Of a stretch of DNA of 64,000 nt, positions 22,765 through 35,458 are shown piece by piece. Each line of letters starts with the position of its first letter. The first letter of the stretch is position 1. Below the pieces are notes generated by a model. The model searched no databases and had not been told where the DNA came from. It saw only the letters and a program-made list of their open reading frames with translations. This stretch comes from Luidia sarsii (taxonomy: Eukaryota > Echinodermata > Asteroidea > Paxillosida > Luidiidae), in NCBI GenBank assembly GCA_949987565.1, contig OX465110.1, positions 2,732,678-2,796,677 on the forward strand, written 5' to 3'. The translations under genes and the position numbers were made by a program.

Positions 22765-25190
22765 GGAAGGTTTGCGGCGACACCATGTATATAATACCCC
22801 TTTCCCACTACGCAATCTCCGGGTTATCTCGGGGGTAACGGCAAGCCTTACCCCCGAGATACCCCGGGTTGGAAATGGTTGCCAGGACGTTTCCCACTAC
22901 ACTTTTCCCGCCCCGGGTTGAGACCGAAAAATCGGCCGTTACCCCGGGGTTCGTTAACCCTGCTCGCGACCAGGGTTAAGGATGGAAATCTCGGGGGTAA
23001 CGGCCGAACCCCGGGGTTGGCGTTGTAGTGGGAAACCGCGCCGGGGTACGAGTCCGGTGGACATTCTCAGGGTTAAGACACCGGATGCATTACGTAATGG
23101 GACGGTCAGAGGTGGGATACGTGGCGGGAAAATCCGCATGCGACGCACATCTGCCATTTACAAGAGGGCAGTAAATTCACGACGGCAAACGTGCCCTCAC
23201 CAATTGCCGCGGTGCCCTTAAATTTGGAGGATTTTCACGGCAACAAATTGCCGTGCCCTTTTAGCACACTGCAGCGCGCATGAAATAATATTCCGACTGC
23301 GGTGCAGTGTGTGTGCAGCACACATGGAAGCTTCACTGTACCGTGCGCACTGTCAGCTAAACATTGCGCATTCTGTGCACAACTGTATGGACTGTGGATG
23401 GGTGTACATGTACATGTACAGTACATGTGCATCTACTGTACATGTACATGTATACACGTACACATACACGATCAATGTACTGTACATGTACATGTACATG
23501 TACAGTACTTACATGGCCATGTCAGATACGTACATGGACAGTGCGTTCGATCCTGACAGTTTCATGTCAACAAACTTTTAATCTGCGGGTACCAGTGAAT
23601 CTTGGACATCGCTGGCTGTACCAAACAACGGGTACCAACGGTAGTTGGGAGCGATTTGCGTTGCACGATAGATAGATTGCGCAGCATGCAGCACGTGGTC
23701 GGGTTGCGTGCGAAAGTAGAATCGAAGAGCTGTCAAAGGTTTGCGTGTTCGCGGGTGCCTTTTCAAAGTCGTAACCATGCCCCGAAAGGAGAAAGCTAAA
23801 CAGCAAAACGAGCTACTACTTCACGATACAGCACAAAAATGTCGCAAACTTTATTTTTTTTTTTCAGGTAGGCCTACGAACGTAGTTATTCTCAATTTTT
23901 TGGACGAGAACTGATGAGAAGGTTTTGGAACACCGAACCCACATCGCGATACCTTGACAGCATGGACTATTCTATTAGGAATGAGAGGGGTGCGAGTTTA
24001 TACAATAATAAGCTCCGATAATATGCTCGTTTAGGTTGGACCTAGCTGCTTAAAAATCCATCTTTACAAAACATGTAGGCTCTTTAGAATCCCTTTTATT
24101 TTGATTTTTTTGTGAGGATCTATTGTCAGATATTTTTGTCGTCCCGCTTACTATAGCAGTAGCACCCCGGCCATACCTGAATGGTACTGTTCATGTTCCG
24201 TGAGAATACGTATTGGTGGCTGACTGAAACCTACTTTAGACGTCATTTTTATGTTGGAAAATAATCTTTTTCAGGCATTGTGGTCCCACAGAAACGATGA
24301 TATATTAGTAGGAGACCTAAAACAACGATTCGGTGCCTTCAGCGCCTATTTTGAAAGTTTTTTTTAAAGTGCTTACAGCGTGTTTGCATCGGTACTAATA
24401 AAAAAGTCGGCAAATTGCCTTGATGCCCCGGATTTGCCGAAATTTTATATCTATATTATATTTATATCTGACGCCATTTTCAATGCAGTGTACATGTACA
24501 CGAGAGTGCGGATTATGCCGTTAATCGAGTGCAGCCCACATGTATCCAGTCAGGCAGCGCGCGCCGACGGGTGGTTGCTGGGCGACAAGGCGGTACGAGG
24601 CATTGTGGGACCAGCTAGCGCGCTGTGGGATTTCCGGTCCGGGCAGTGACGGACACCGGGGTTGGGTGTAGTGGGAAATCGCACATCGTTAACCCGGGGC
24701 AAGCTCGCCCCGGGTTTCGCGAAACTCCGGGTTAACGCGACAAATGGGAACAGAACTCAGGGTTAACGAACCCCGGGGTACAGAATGCTAAACCCGGGGC
24801 GGCAAATCTCGGGGTTAAGCAGTTTGTAGTGGGAAAAGGGTATAAGTACCCCTTTCCCACTACGAAATCTCCGGGTTATCTCGGGGGTAACGGCAAGCCT
24901 TACCCCCGAGATACCCCGGGTTGGAAATGGTTGCCAGGACGTTTCCCACTACACTTTTCCCGCCCCGGGTTGAGACCGAAAAATCGGCCGTTACCCCGGG
25001 GTTCGTTACCCCTGCTCGCGACCATGGGTTAAGGATGGAAATCTCGGGGGTAACGGCCGAACCCCGGGGTTGGCGTTGTAGTGGGAAACCGCGCAAGGTC
25101 TCTTAAAGGAAGAGGTGTGGTTCTGAAAAGAACCTGAGTGGTGACTCGACGTTTCGACCAGTGTGCTCTTGCCGTCATCAGGAGAAAAAA
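22765..25190. mobile_element. Nested insertion: GC-rich transposon inside a fold-back MITE
   Basis: The outer MITE is the 3391-3669 family. Its left end (AAGGTTTGCGGCGACACC) stops at about 22790, and its continuation (AGGTCTCTTAAAGGAAGAGG) resumes at about 25097. Between them, two direct 245-bp blocks (22795-23040 and 24846-25093) begin TACCCCTTTCCCACTAC and end GTAGTGGGAAACCGCG, almost identical. Further pieces with GTAGTGGGAAAAGGGTAT ends lie at 24655-24842. All are rich in CCCCGGGGTT and CTCGGGGGTAAC palindromes. No ORF. Confidence 0.7.
23400..23520. repeat. TACATG palindromic microsatellite
   Basis: Runs of TACATGTACATGTAC, self-complementary and interspersed with CAGTACA. Shorter arrays recur throughout the window (25845-25915, 31990-32050, 33535-33590, 35000-35105, 58715-58800, 59770-59795). 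Confidence 0.85.
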
Positions 25191-26269
25191 AATCAACACC
25201 TTAACAATTTCAGGCTCTCACGATCGAATCACGAGGAAATTCTCATGATTATTGCAGTGATCACTTTACTTCTGCACTGGACCTCTTTTTGTATAGGCAA
25301 AGCTCCTTGGAATTTACAGTGCAGGGTAGACCCTTGCAGATATTTTAATGTATGCAGGAATTTGCTAGCACTATAGACATTACATCCTCTTGTCATTTGC
25401 TGCATGCTGATATAATAGCACCCACTTACAGTTACAATATTAACAATAACATGGGTAGAGTCTGCATGACTCTACCCATGGTATTGTTACTATTGCCGAT
25501 CGAGGTCATCAGCACTTATGCCTATGCGCTCATAACGTCTGTACATGTGCAGCAGGCCTACTGTACGCTACTACGTATAGTAATGAGACAATGACGGACT
25601 CTGCGCCTGTACAGTACAATACAGTGTGGCGAGAGACTGAGAGAACTGCAAGTAAAGAATATTGGACGGCGATCTGAAACCTTACCGATACTAGCCGATC
25701 TGCAGCTGACTCGATGCAGGAATGCGATGACGATAAGGATATCGTCTACTGTACAGCGATGGATGAACGATCAGTCCTTTGTGGCGTTTTTGATATGTTT
25801 TCGATGTAATTACACGCGCGGAGTAGCCGTTCATTTACAGTACCGTACATGTACATGTATGTACTGTACGTACAGTACACTGTAGTACAGTACAGTACAT
25901 GTACATGACATTGTACACCTGTACGTTTACGTGCGTGTGCGCACACGGAAAACTGAAAAGGCACCTTATTGTGCACGTGCTGTATGCGTCATAGATCAGG
26001 CTCGATCGAGTGCAAGCGGATCAATAGAACTGCTAGTGCTACGCGTAGCTAGGGCTAGGGCCGGGGCCAGGGGCCAGCTAGCTATGTGCGCTGTCTGGCT
26101 GCTACATATCACGTGTCATCATTGCCCCCCCCGGTTAGCTGACATTTTGACCCTCAGATGCAGAACGAACGTGCACTTCAGTCACTGTACCGGGAAGGTC
26201 ATCTTTCAAAGCTTGATTAAGTCTGTGCAATGAAAATGTTATTACTTAAATCCATGCTTTGCAATGTTG

Positions 26270-26760
26270 CTAACCATCAAACTGCCTGTAACACTCATCC
26301 TGGGGTGTATTTGCAAGTTTATGCTAATGAGAATTTCAATATTCATGAGCAAATTTGTGATGTAATCACGTGATCGTGGAACAGAAACGCATTGGTTGTG
26401 TACAAAAAGTTTTGAAAATTTCTGGGGTTTTTTCCGGCAGACATATCCCTAAACCTGTTGATCAACTGCCAAAATGTATGCTTCATAATCATTTAGTGAA
26501 GGAGGTTTTCATCAAACCTAACGCAGAGGGATTCATATGCAGTTTGAAAGTTATTTTGTTTCTTATGTTTTAAAATGTGGGTTCAATACATATGCAATAG
26601 CACCCTCCTTTTTATAAGGATATTTTTAAAGGTGAAAACGATGACCAATTTCTGACTCTACTTAGAAAAAGCTTGCCAATAATGTTGATATACTTCCCTA
26701 GATCCCTAGATGAAAGCAGAAAATGAGATTGAGTGAAATATTAGTTGCACAGACCCTTTA
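26270..26760 (+). repeat. Dispersed repeat, inverted split copy downstream
   Basis: TGCTAATGAGAATTTCAATA (about 26323) through ATTTCTGACTCTACTTAG (about 26650) reappears in reverse orientation in two parts. The parts are 32820-33012 and 34443-34590, so about 1.4 kb separates them there. Confidence 0.7.
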
Positions 26761-27253
26761 ACATAAAATATCCTACAATACCACAACAAATTGATATGTC
26801 ACCTTGGCATGTTTATTCACATTTCTTGTGTTATTTTTTTAATTTAATCTAAATTATTAGGATTTATTTATTTATTTCTTTAACTTTGAATTGAAAAATA
26901 AATCTGCATCGACTTTGTGTGATCCCGAGCGCTGCTGTAGCCAGGTTTACAACAATTTTTGGTTGCGTGCATCTGAATGAAAGCGGGAGTACGGGTGTGA
27001 TCCCTGGAGATATACAGCGGCCAATGGTTGAATGCTTCTGACTGGCGCCCCACCCCGGTGTAACGGTCTGATCCGGGTCCCACGCTCAGAATGACGAGAC
27101 CGTTACCATGGATAAAAACGTCATGCGCAGTGCGTCTGTACAGGCCGTCACGGTTGATTAGGTAACAGTATCCAAATAAGTTTGAGATAGTACTACTACT
27201 ACATGATTGTACTAATAGCTAGCCTACTAATTTTCCTTTTATGTTTTTCACAG

Positions 27254-27381
27254 ATTGTTTTATGGAATTGACGGGAAGCCAGGATTATCTCAATAAGGTT
27301 CCAAACTTCAAAGGCTCCAAGGTTCATGATTACTACGATAAATATAAATTCTCCTCAATTACGTTAGATAATGATGCATTC
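27254..27381 (+). other. Candidate orphan exon, unknown
   Basis: A good acceptor (TTTTTCACAG) precedes an open stretch reading CFMELTGSQDYLNKVPNFKG and on to LDNDAF, followed by GTAAGT. The phase is 2 in, 0 out. No neighbouring exon could be joined and I recognise no family. It may be a single exon of a repeat-embedded or decayed gene. Confidence 0.2.
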
Positions 27382-28126
27382 GTAAGTTTGTTGAGTGCGA
27401 CCATTCGACATTCGACCAAGCTATGAGAAGATGATTGGCTTTGTTGATCTGGGTGAAATCATTGTGATAATGGTTGTTGGTATTTTGGTAGGTGGGGCCT
27501 TGGATATCACTGTAGCCTTATAACCATGTGCAAAACTTTTACAAGAAATAAATCTACATTGCTTTTTGTCAATTTGCAATAAATTGTGCAAGCGTTGAAT
27601 GAATGAAAAAATGTTCCTCCGGCAGTATTTTTTTTTCTATTCCTGAAGTTGCTCAGAAATGTTAAAATAAACACCAGCAAACCAATGTTTAGCCGTGGCC
27701 GATTCAAACGCGTATTCGATGAGCTAATTGAGAATTACCTATTATGCAGATGCAGAGACAGTTATAGGCTAAACAAAATAATAGGGATATTCAAGAAAGA
27801 AAAAAAATTGAAAAAAAAAAGCGTGTGAGTGCGTTATGATCGTTCCTTTAGGCAAGGTTAAAAGCACCGTGAATTATTCATACTTCGGCCTAAATTAAGA
27901 GGATATACAAATTATTTCCGGCACCTTAATTACTCGTTCCTACAACTACAAGGTAGGCCACTGAATTCATCCAAAGCCAAGCGAGTGAACTTCAACCATA
28001 GAGCAAGATGCTTTAACCAACACACAACTCTACCCTCCTGAAGCGGTGCGCGCCGCCATTGTTCGACCGCGTATTTTGTGCACGAGCAACGCGCGGTGTC
28101 CTATCCAGTCTTTATTATGGAGATCA

Positions 28127-28396
28127 ATGGTCGATACATTGGCAATGCAGCGATTTCATGCACGTTGGTTGACCCGTAGTTATTTACCAACTCACTCAGT
28201 ACGGAGCCTAGTACCTAGGCCTAGAACTTGCAGTTTTATACATTGGGGAAGAAATGCTACAGTTGTTCCCCCGAGAGTTCAATCTGAAACACATAACCAA
28301 GCCAGCATTCAAGCAGCGTATTGGCTGTTAATGTTGATACTTTATTGTTCACTGGTTGCTGCCAGTATTGCCACTCCAACTATGAATTTTGATTAA
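28127..28396 (+). CDS. Candidate single-exon small membrane protein
   Basis: An open frame of 89 residues, just upstream of the 3' end of HNMT-like copy 4 and on the opposite strand. From the second Met (MQRFHARWLTRSYLPTHS) the N-terminus is rich in Arg and lacks acids, like a mitochondrial targeting sequence. One hydrophobic segment (AAYWLLMLILYCSLVAAS) lies near the C-terminus. A GCGCGCCGCCATTG motif sits about 80 bases upstream and resembles YY1/NRF1-type promoter sites of mitochondrial genes. I do not recognise the product. It could be a chance ORF. Confidence 0.25.
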   Translation: MVDTLAMQRFHARWLTRSYLPTHSVRSLVPRPRTCSFIHWGRNATVVPPRVQSETHNQASIQAAYWLLMLILYCSLVAASIATPTMNFD

Positions 28397-28531
28397 TGTC
28401 ATGATCACTCGCTGTCACTATTAATTTCATTCCACCACCAAACTAAGATTCTAACAATAATTATTGTTCAGACAATAATGTTATGCTCTTTTCATCAAAC
28501 ATTATTTGGGGCAGTTTGTGCCCATTCCTTA

Positions 28532-29854
28532 TTAGCTTTTTTTCTGTACAACCACAGCATCCCAGTAATTGTTGAACAAGACCCGACCGTCGCTCGTCTT
28601 CTCGGAGCAGTCGCTGCTGGCCAGGTACTCCATCACCTCTCGCTGCAGCTCTGCAGGGGCCGTCTCCTTGAACTTCAAGACGTGGGTCAGGAAGTCGACC
28701 ACCATCCTGCCGTCCTCCGAGCTCTCGTCGAAGCAGTCCGTGATGTCCATGCAAGAGGCTTGGCGGTGCTGGGTGTAAGGGATGCGGTGGCGCTCGAAGC
28801 ATCTACGGACTTCTGCCGAGCTGAGGAGGCTCACTCTGTGGTCTTGGAAGAAGGGGAAGCGATTCCAAAGTCGGCAATACCCACCGACATCTGCAAGGGA
28901 ATAGAGCGGTCATATTAGATACGTCGATGAGTACAGCCTTTGTCGGCACGCACGGTTTTGTGACCGGAAACAATGTCATCACCGAACACATTTACCAACA
29001 AGATGGTGGCACAATGAATTGGTTAATTACACTAAAAACAAAACTAGGACTAATTACCTGAGACAGCAACCACGAGAAGTATTCCACCCACTTCCAAGCG
29101 GTCGTACATATAGGTTAAGGAGCGATCGGCGTTTTTCATATAGTAGATGGAGTGGATCGCGCTGACGAAGTGAAACTTGGTCCCGTTTCCCGCCTTCTGG
29201 TACTCGTCAATCGTCTGCTGTCGCCAGTCGCACTCCACGCCTTGTAGTTGTAGAGCCTTGTCTTGCACGAGAGCCCTGTACATCACCAACTGATCCTGGC
29301 TGGGCTCAACTACTCGGTTATTAATGGCGGGGTATAGCTTCAAGAGTTTGGTCAGCATCATCGAATCTATCTCACCTTGGAACAGAAAACGAAAAGGAAA
29401 CGTCTTTGAAGCGATTCTGCTTTTACTAGTTAGGTCCTGCAAGGATTGGAGGGACGGCAGGCCCTGTAATATTGATTTGAAATTGGGGGGATTTTTTTTG
29501 TTCGGTTACAAGTTTGCAATAGGCCTATTGTCTTTACTGAAAACGAAATTCTATGATAGCAATAATGTGAGAATACCTTATAGGGCCTATACATTGTACT
29601 TTACAACATTCAAATCAGATAAAAGGTGTATTGTATTGGTCTATAGGCCTACCTGATCCGCTACCAACGCCAAGGACTCTTAAGTTTTTTCGCTCGTCTA
29701 GTTGGACTCTAAGGTTGGCCACAACTTCCTCGTGGAATACACCCCTCCCCCAGACGGACTCGAAGGCCAATTCGGCGGCCAAGGGCTTGGAGTGTTTCCA
29801 GGCTTTTAGGTAGTGCTCTGGATCATGAGGCAAGCTCTTCAAGGGCGCCGCCAT
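28532..29854 (-). CDS. HNMT: HNMT-like methyltransferase, copy 4
   Basis: Complete three-exon minus-strand gene: 29854-29653, 29375-29058 and 28890-28532 (stop TAA). It encodes 292 residues with the same exon lengths and phases as copy 3 (202, 318, 359 bases). It shows GVGSGSGE (62-69), VVEPSQDQ (89-96), MDITDCFDESSEDGR and VLFNN. Glu occurs at the position equivalent to human Glu28, unlike copies 2 and 3, so this copy is the likeliest to keep histamine-type substrate contacts. The Gln143 position is His. A (CAGA)-type microsatellite lies directly upstream (about 29945-30110). Copies 3 and 4 are in tandem, about 6.8 kb apart. Confidence 0.9.
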
Positions 29855-29944
29855 GATGGGTATAGTGTACTTCTGTCTGCGTGTAGATTGAGAGAAGTGT
29901 CGAATCGCATAGTAGGCAAATCGAGTGGGATATGGGGAGGGGAG

Positions 29945-30110
29945 AGAGACCGAGAAACAGACAGACAGACGGACAGACATGCAGACAGACAGACAGCCAG
30001 ACCGAGACAGACAGACAGACAGACAGGCAGACAGAAAGAGACAGCCGGCAGACATTCAGACAAACAGGCAGACAAACAGACCCACTGACAGACAGACAGA
30101 GACAGAAATG
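29945..30110 (+). repeat. CAGA/GACA tetranucleotide microsatellite
   Basis: Interrupted CAGACAGACAGA repeats about 100 bases upstream of the start codon of HNMT-like copy 4 (minus strand). All frames are open because the repeat lacks stops; none is a gene. Confidence 0.9.
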
Positions 30111-30969
30111 GTAACTAGAGGTACACGTGGTTCATGAACAACCATTATCTGTTTCGTGTTTTGATTCTATTAACGTTTTAAAAATGACGTCACTGAAACC
30201 TAGAAGATAAAGCTTGTAAGAGTGCACCTCTAATGGCAGTATTAGGTGACTTATGTTACGTGATTGCGTCATTGTTACTTTCTGTTTTTAAAGACAGCAT
30301 AACACCTCCCTCTAGAAGTAGGCCTACCTGAAATTAATGTCAACCAGAATATGACACAGAGAGGTTTCGTAGGGGAATGGATACGTGTATACGTGCGCAT
30401 ACGTGTACGTATCTCATGATCCGTACCAGTAAGTGCTGGTCATTTCGTCCTTTCCCAATCCCGGCCGCGTATTTATTTTATTATTCACATCGCAACCTAC
30501 GTTTTTTTTTTGCTGTAGCAGTGCAAATTCGCGCCTGAAAAGAGACTACAGGTACCGGTAGTGCTGCGCATTATACGAGCTATTATGTTTCTTATTGTTT
30601 CCTAACTTTAATTAGTTTCTATCACGGAATTAAACAGAAGCATAAAATCAGTGCAACGTCGATTCCTGAGCACGATTCATAAAGAAATGCAAGCCACTGT
30701 CTGACCATAATGCAATCGTAATGACCTGCGCATACTAATTGACATGTTACACCAGATAGGTATGCCCTATGTCTAATTTTGGACAAATTAAATTATTAGG
30801 TATCAAAAATGTGCGCAAGACAACAGAGGGGAAATTCATGAAGCGAGAATTCAAAATATTTACCGGTGGCGATGCAGTAACCAAAATAATCTGGAGGGGG
30901 GGGCCTCCAAAGACCCCCTGTGCAGATAGTATTTCACAGTCTTCGAAACTCACAACAAAAGCTCCTACA

Positions 30970-31460
30970 TTTTCATCGATATTGCCCCCAATAAATAAAG
31001 ACCATGCATTTACTAGAAATTCGAATAATTTCCCTACGCCTATTATTATCTTCCATACGTGCAGCGAGCGAGATATCCGTGTCGACCGCGTTCCGCACGT
31101 TTAGCTAGCGGTATCCGTTGGTTTCCGCTTGGAATTTCCCCGGCTGGATCATGTAGGCCTACCACCTATACGTGTACAAAAATTAATGTAGTTCTAATTT
31201 CAGTTCGGAGACAGATGTGGATGCACATTCCCCCCCCCCACCCCCACTATTATAATGGACCGACCTTATCTACGCATAGTGCAACGCGCTGAATATGTCA
31301 TGGTATTCTGGTTGCTTTCTGATTTGTTTTGATAGCGTCTAAAATGTTTGATGATTTGAAATAGACGGAGTCTTGAACTCCACTGCTATAAAAATGTATT
31401 AAAAACCAAAAAATAAATAATTAACACAACACTGTTGCAAACTGGTCACTTACTAAAATG
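30970..31460 (+). repeat. Duplicated block, second copy at 42290-43310
   Basis: Shared anchors in the same order: ACCATGCATTTACTAGAAAT, CGTGCAGCGAGCGAGATAT, TAGTGCAACG-GCTGAATA and GTTTGATGATTTGAAATAGA. The second copy carries about 280 extra bases after 42640 and more after 43010. Confidence 0.75.
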
Positions 31461-33918
31461 ACATGCAATACATATTGTCGTAACACGCTGGGCATGGGGC
31501 GTGCACGGGGGTCCGCCAGCGTGTGCTGAGACGGGGGGTTGGGAGACGATCCCTGATCCAAAGACGACTCGACGGACAATCTGATTTACGGTACTATGGA
31601 CCACTCCTCATCTTTCTTTATTCGGCGATTGAACCCAAACCGGAGTATAATACAAGAAAACAAAAACCCCTTAAGATAGACAAACCAATTACAAATAATA
31701 AGTGATCTGTATATCCACTATCCAGTTGCCGTACAGACATAGTACATGTGTACATGATGTGATACTATTTAATTTATATACAGTCACTATTCTTACCCAA
31801 CGGGCAGCGACCAGTCCCTTGTAATCTACATGTACATTTGTCCTCCAATGGCCTGATGACTCGCCTGCGGTCGAAAGTGGACAGACCACTGAATTGAGAG
31901 GTTGTTGGCATGACAACGGTTCTCAGCAAATGCCACTACGACACATTTATTTGGTGATAAGCCACCCTTGTCGTATGCTACGTGTACTGTACACATATGT
32001 GTACACCCAATCAATAACAGACATCTTGGACAATGTACATGTACATGTATTTACACAACCCATAGCCACGGAGAAACGAAACAGAAAACACAAACATGGC
32101 ACAAGGAATTGCAGGGAATTTAAAGAGATAGTTGAAGTTGAACAGGATAAAAGTTCTGGAACTCACCCGCCAACGGGTGTGGACACAAAATAACAACAGA
32201 AACGTCCTCCCTTGAGCCTTTCCTCAGTCGCTCAATTCACAATAGGGAGCTCTCTGTCCGCAGAGCTACTGACCACTCCGAAGACTTATGGAAGACTGCC
32301 CAAGAAAGTGTGTTGAAAAAGTTAGTGTGGGCGAACTCTTTCATCGTTAGCGCCCCCAACGACAGGTTATAATAAGGAAAACCCAATTCCCCACACATAT
32401 AAATCTCAAAAGTTAGGTATCTTGGGTATATATGGCCACTACGGTATTCTAAGAAAGTGTCTAAGACAAAAGCATGACCCTTATTCAATCCCCTTTAGTT
32501 TCTACTCCAACCACATGCCGCCTTGTTCTACATTTTGATCATTTGACTATATATAATTAAATCTTCAATAAGGGATGGAAACAAGTCCTTTTAAGTTACT
32601 ACCCCAAACCACTCCCGTCCCTATTATTTGTGTATAAAAGAAAGGTCGGTCCCCATCCCCTTCAAGTTCAGGTAGAATTCTTCCAACCATTGGCCAACCC
32701 TTGGGGAGAGATCCCTGCGCTCGCTCAAGTTCTCCTGCGACTGTATTATCACAGTCAAGCCATGCAGTTTACAGCTGTCATCTAGGGATCTGAAGTGTAT
32801 GAACATATTGTCAACCTTCTTGTTCTTAGTAGAGTCAGAAATTGGTCATATTTTTCACCTTTAAGAAATATCCTTATAAAAATGAGGGCGCTATTGTAAG
32901 GTCATGTCAGGAACCCACAGTTTAAAACATAAGAAAAACATTAACTTTCAAACTGCACATATATCCCTTTGGGTTAGGTTTGATGAAAAACTCCTTCGCA
33001 AAAATAATGATTGTCGGGAAATGCCAACCCAGGGTTAAGACTGGGCGGTTGGTCCAACTACCGGGGGGAGGAGTTCAGGAGCTCACCTCAAAGAATATAC
33101 GCTGTTGAGGCGCGCTCTTGGTGATTTATTCCAAGATTTTTTATTTTCAAGACGTCAACCTCCACCAAATGTACGTGTACCTGTCGGTCGCCCTCCCAAT
33201 GTTGTAAAATTGAGTGTGTACTGTATTGTAATTATTAAGAATTGGTGATTTATTCCAAGCAGTACGTGTGTTCCAGACAGACACACACACAAAAAACCAA
33301 CCAGAAAAAAAACCTGGGGGAAAGCAGAGTGCTCTGGCTAGTACAATGTACTAGTAGTGCGGCAGGGCAGGTCCCTCCAGAACTCAAACTACGATATGAA
33401 ACAGGGAAAAACCATGACTCCGCTCCGCTCCATGCAATACACTCCCAGTCAGCGTTACATACATTATGCATACACACATAATTATACTGTACGCTGACTG
33501 CTATGCGGCACGCAGTGCACACAATCGAATACATACATGTACTGTACATTATAGCATTCGATTGTGTACACGTACATGTACACAATGTACTGTAACACCC
33601 GTACGCACGTGCGTACGTACGTCCGCCATGACCCAATGTCATGTGTACAAATCACCCTCTCGGAAAGACGTGTCAAAATTCATGAACTTGAACCTGGAAG
33701 TGTTGGGTCGTTCCCAATCCATGCACTGAGCATCGGCAGACCTATCAAACCCTGTCTCTCTTTATTGATTAATCCCTTCATTATGGTCAATCATTGTTCA
33801 GAAAGGTGAAATTTAGGCAAATTTTCGGGATCAGGAGTTTCGTTCATCCTCGTTGAAGAAGAGTTGGGCAGCCAGAGACCTTTGCCCCGCGGCCCTGCGA
33901 ACAAATCACCACGGCGCG

Positions 33919-34192
33919 TAATGGACCTTTCCCATGAAATATGCAAATTAGACCTAGCACATGCGCTTAACTAAATTGGTGGGCAAGCGGGCTGCCAACC
34001 AATCATAGTTTTCCACGGGCGTGCGCGCGTTCCTTCTCACTAACAGTTTGGCGTGCGGTCATTGGCTATTCAGCGTCTCCCGCGCGCGTATTTCCAAACC
34101 TGCACGCAACGCGCACTCGTTTGCCCACCAATTTAGTCAAGCGCATGCGCCAGCTCTTATTTGCATATTTCATGGGAAAGGTCCATTATACT
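33919..34192. mobile_element. Fold-back MITE with roughly 70-bp arms
   Basis: ATGGACCTTTCCCATGAAAT (33921) pairs with ATTTCATGGGAAAGGTCCAT (ends 34188). The arms continue through ATGCAAAT and CAAATTGGTGGGCAA-type sequence. TA borders each end. The centre is GC-rich with CGCGCG runs. Confidence 0.8.
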
Positions 34193-35458
34193 CCGCCATT
34201 CATGAAACCAAGGTGATCTGACCCCAATCGTGAGTGAATCCCTCCCAAAAATCCCCATGACTCCCAAATAACGACTAATGAATATGTATTGGCCTCAGCA
34301 ATTATATTATTTTCTTAGGAATAAGGTTTTGGATTATTTAGTAGAAATACAGGAACTATACATGTATATGGTCTGGCGTATACGTACGGACAGTGGTTAT
34401 GGGGTGCGTGCGCTGTTCTCACGGACTGCACCCGTGCCCCTACATGATTATGAAGCATACATTTTGGCGATGTTCCAAAACTTTTGTACACAACCATTGA
34501 GTTTCTGTTGCATGATCATGTGATGACATCACATATTTGCTCATGAATATTGAAATTCTCATTAGCATAAAAACTTAAAACACGGTATACTGTAGCATTG
34601 TGTAACGCGGAAAAGCTAGTTTTGTACACTAAAAAAAAAGGAAAGGCTCCTGGTTCAAATTGATGGGTCGCAAAATACTCAACAGAATTTGGGACAGGAA
34701 AGAGAGATCAATAAGTCCAAACAAGAAAACAAATTTGTGTTTCCTTTCTTCTTTTAATTAACTACAAAAAAATGATCAAAACATATAACAAGTGGATGAG
34801 TTAGAACCTTCAACAATTTAAAAAGGCCCATTCTCGTGGTTTCCCTGCTCGGTTTTTTAGATAGCGCCACCCAGCCACCCCAGTGCAAAACCTGCTCCTG
34901 GGACCTCCCAGGAGAGCCACAAACTAATGCCTCGGGTGTTTGGTCTGGTTGGTCGTGGCTGTTACGTCCTATTATGTAATAGCCTGGGTAAAACGCTGTA
35001 CACTGTCAGTACTGTACAGTACATGTACATGAACACTGATTTATATTCCCCTCTCTAGTATCTTTGTTTATATACAGTACTGTACATGTACGTGTACAGT
35101 GTACTGTGCATGACCAAGGAGGTATTAGGCGAGCTGGAGGAACAGCTCTCGAAAGTTCTTTATGCGAGCTTAGAAGCCGCCTCGTAAAACCAGTGGGTGG
35201 CCGCAGTGTGATACGCCCCAGCTGTTCTCTTGTTCGCGCAAAAAAAATCCAAAGTCGGGGATTCTGCGCATGCGCGTGTACACAAGCACGCTGTACACAT
35301 GCAGTTTTTATAGCCCCACGCTGTACACTGTACACGTAGTAAGATCCGAATGTTCAGAAGCTTCGACGGAAACGCGTGGGCTGTTTTACACCATTGAGTT
35401 CGGCGTTCATTCTCTTCATTTCTCGAGCGAATCTTTCTCTGATCTTACTTAATTCACA

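Larger units (their letters stand above)
21767..28531. other. Intergenic between HNMT-like copies 3 and 4
   Basis: It holds a G homopolymer of about 16 at 21942-21957, the nested transposon (22765-25190), TACATG palindromic microsatellite (23405-23515, 25840-25920), a dispersed repeat at 26270-26760 and a SINE head (26875-27060). Candidate exons at 27254 and 28127 are listed separately. The rest shows nothing recognisable. Confidence 0.5.
29855..35113. other. Intergenic, repeat-rich, no supported gene
   Basis: Contains the CAGA array, a block duplicated at 42290-43310 (30970-31460), the inverted split repeat (32820-34590), a fold-back MITE (33919-34190) and TACATG arrays. 30120-30960 and 31690-32810 show nothing recognisable. 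Confidence 0.5.

Noticed and set aside
29839..30114. Frames rich in TDRQ or CLSV
   Set aside because: Translation of a CAGA microsatellite.
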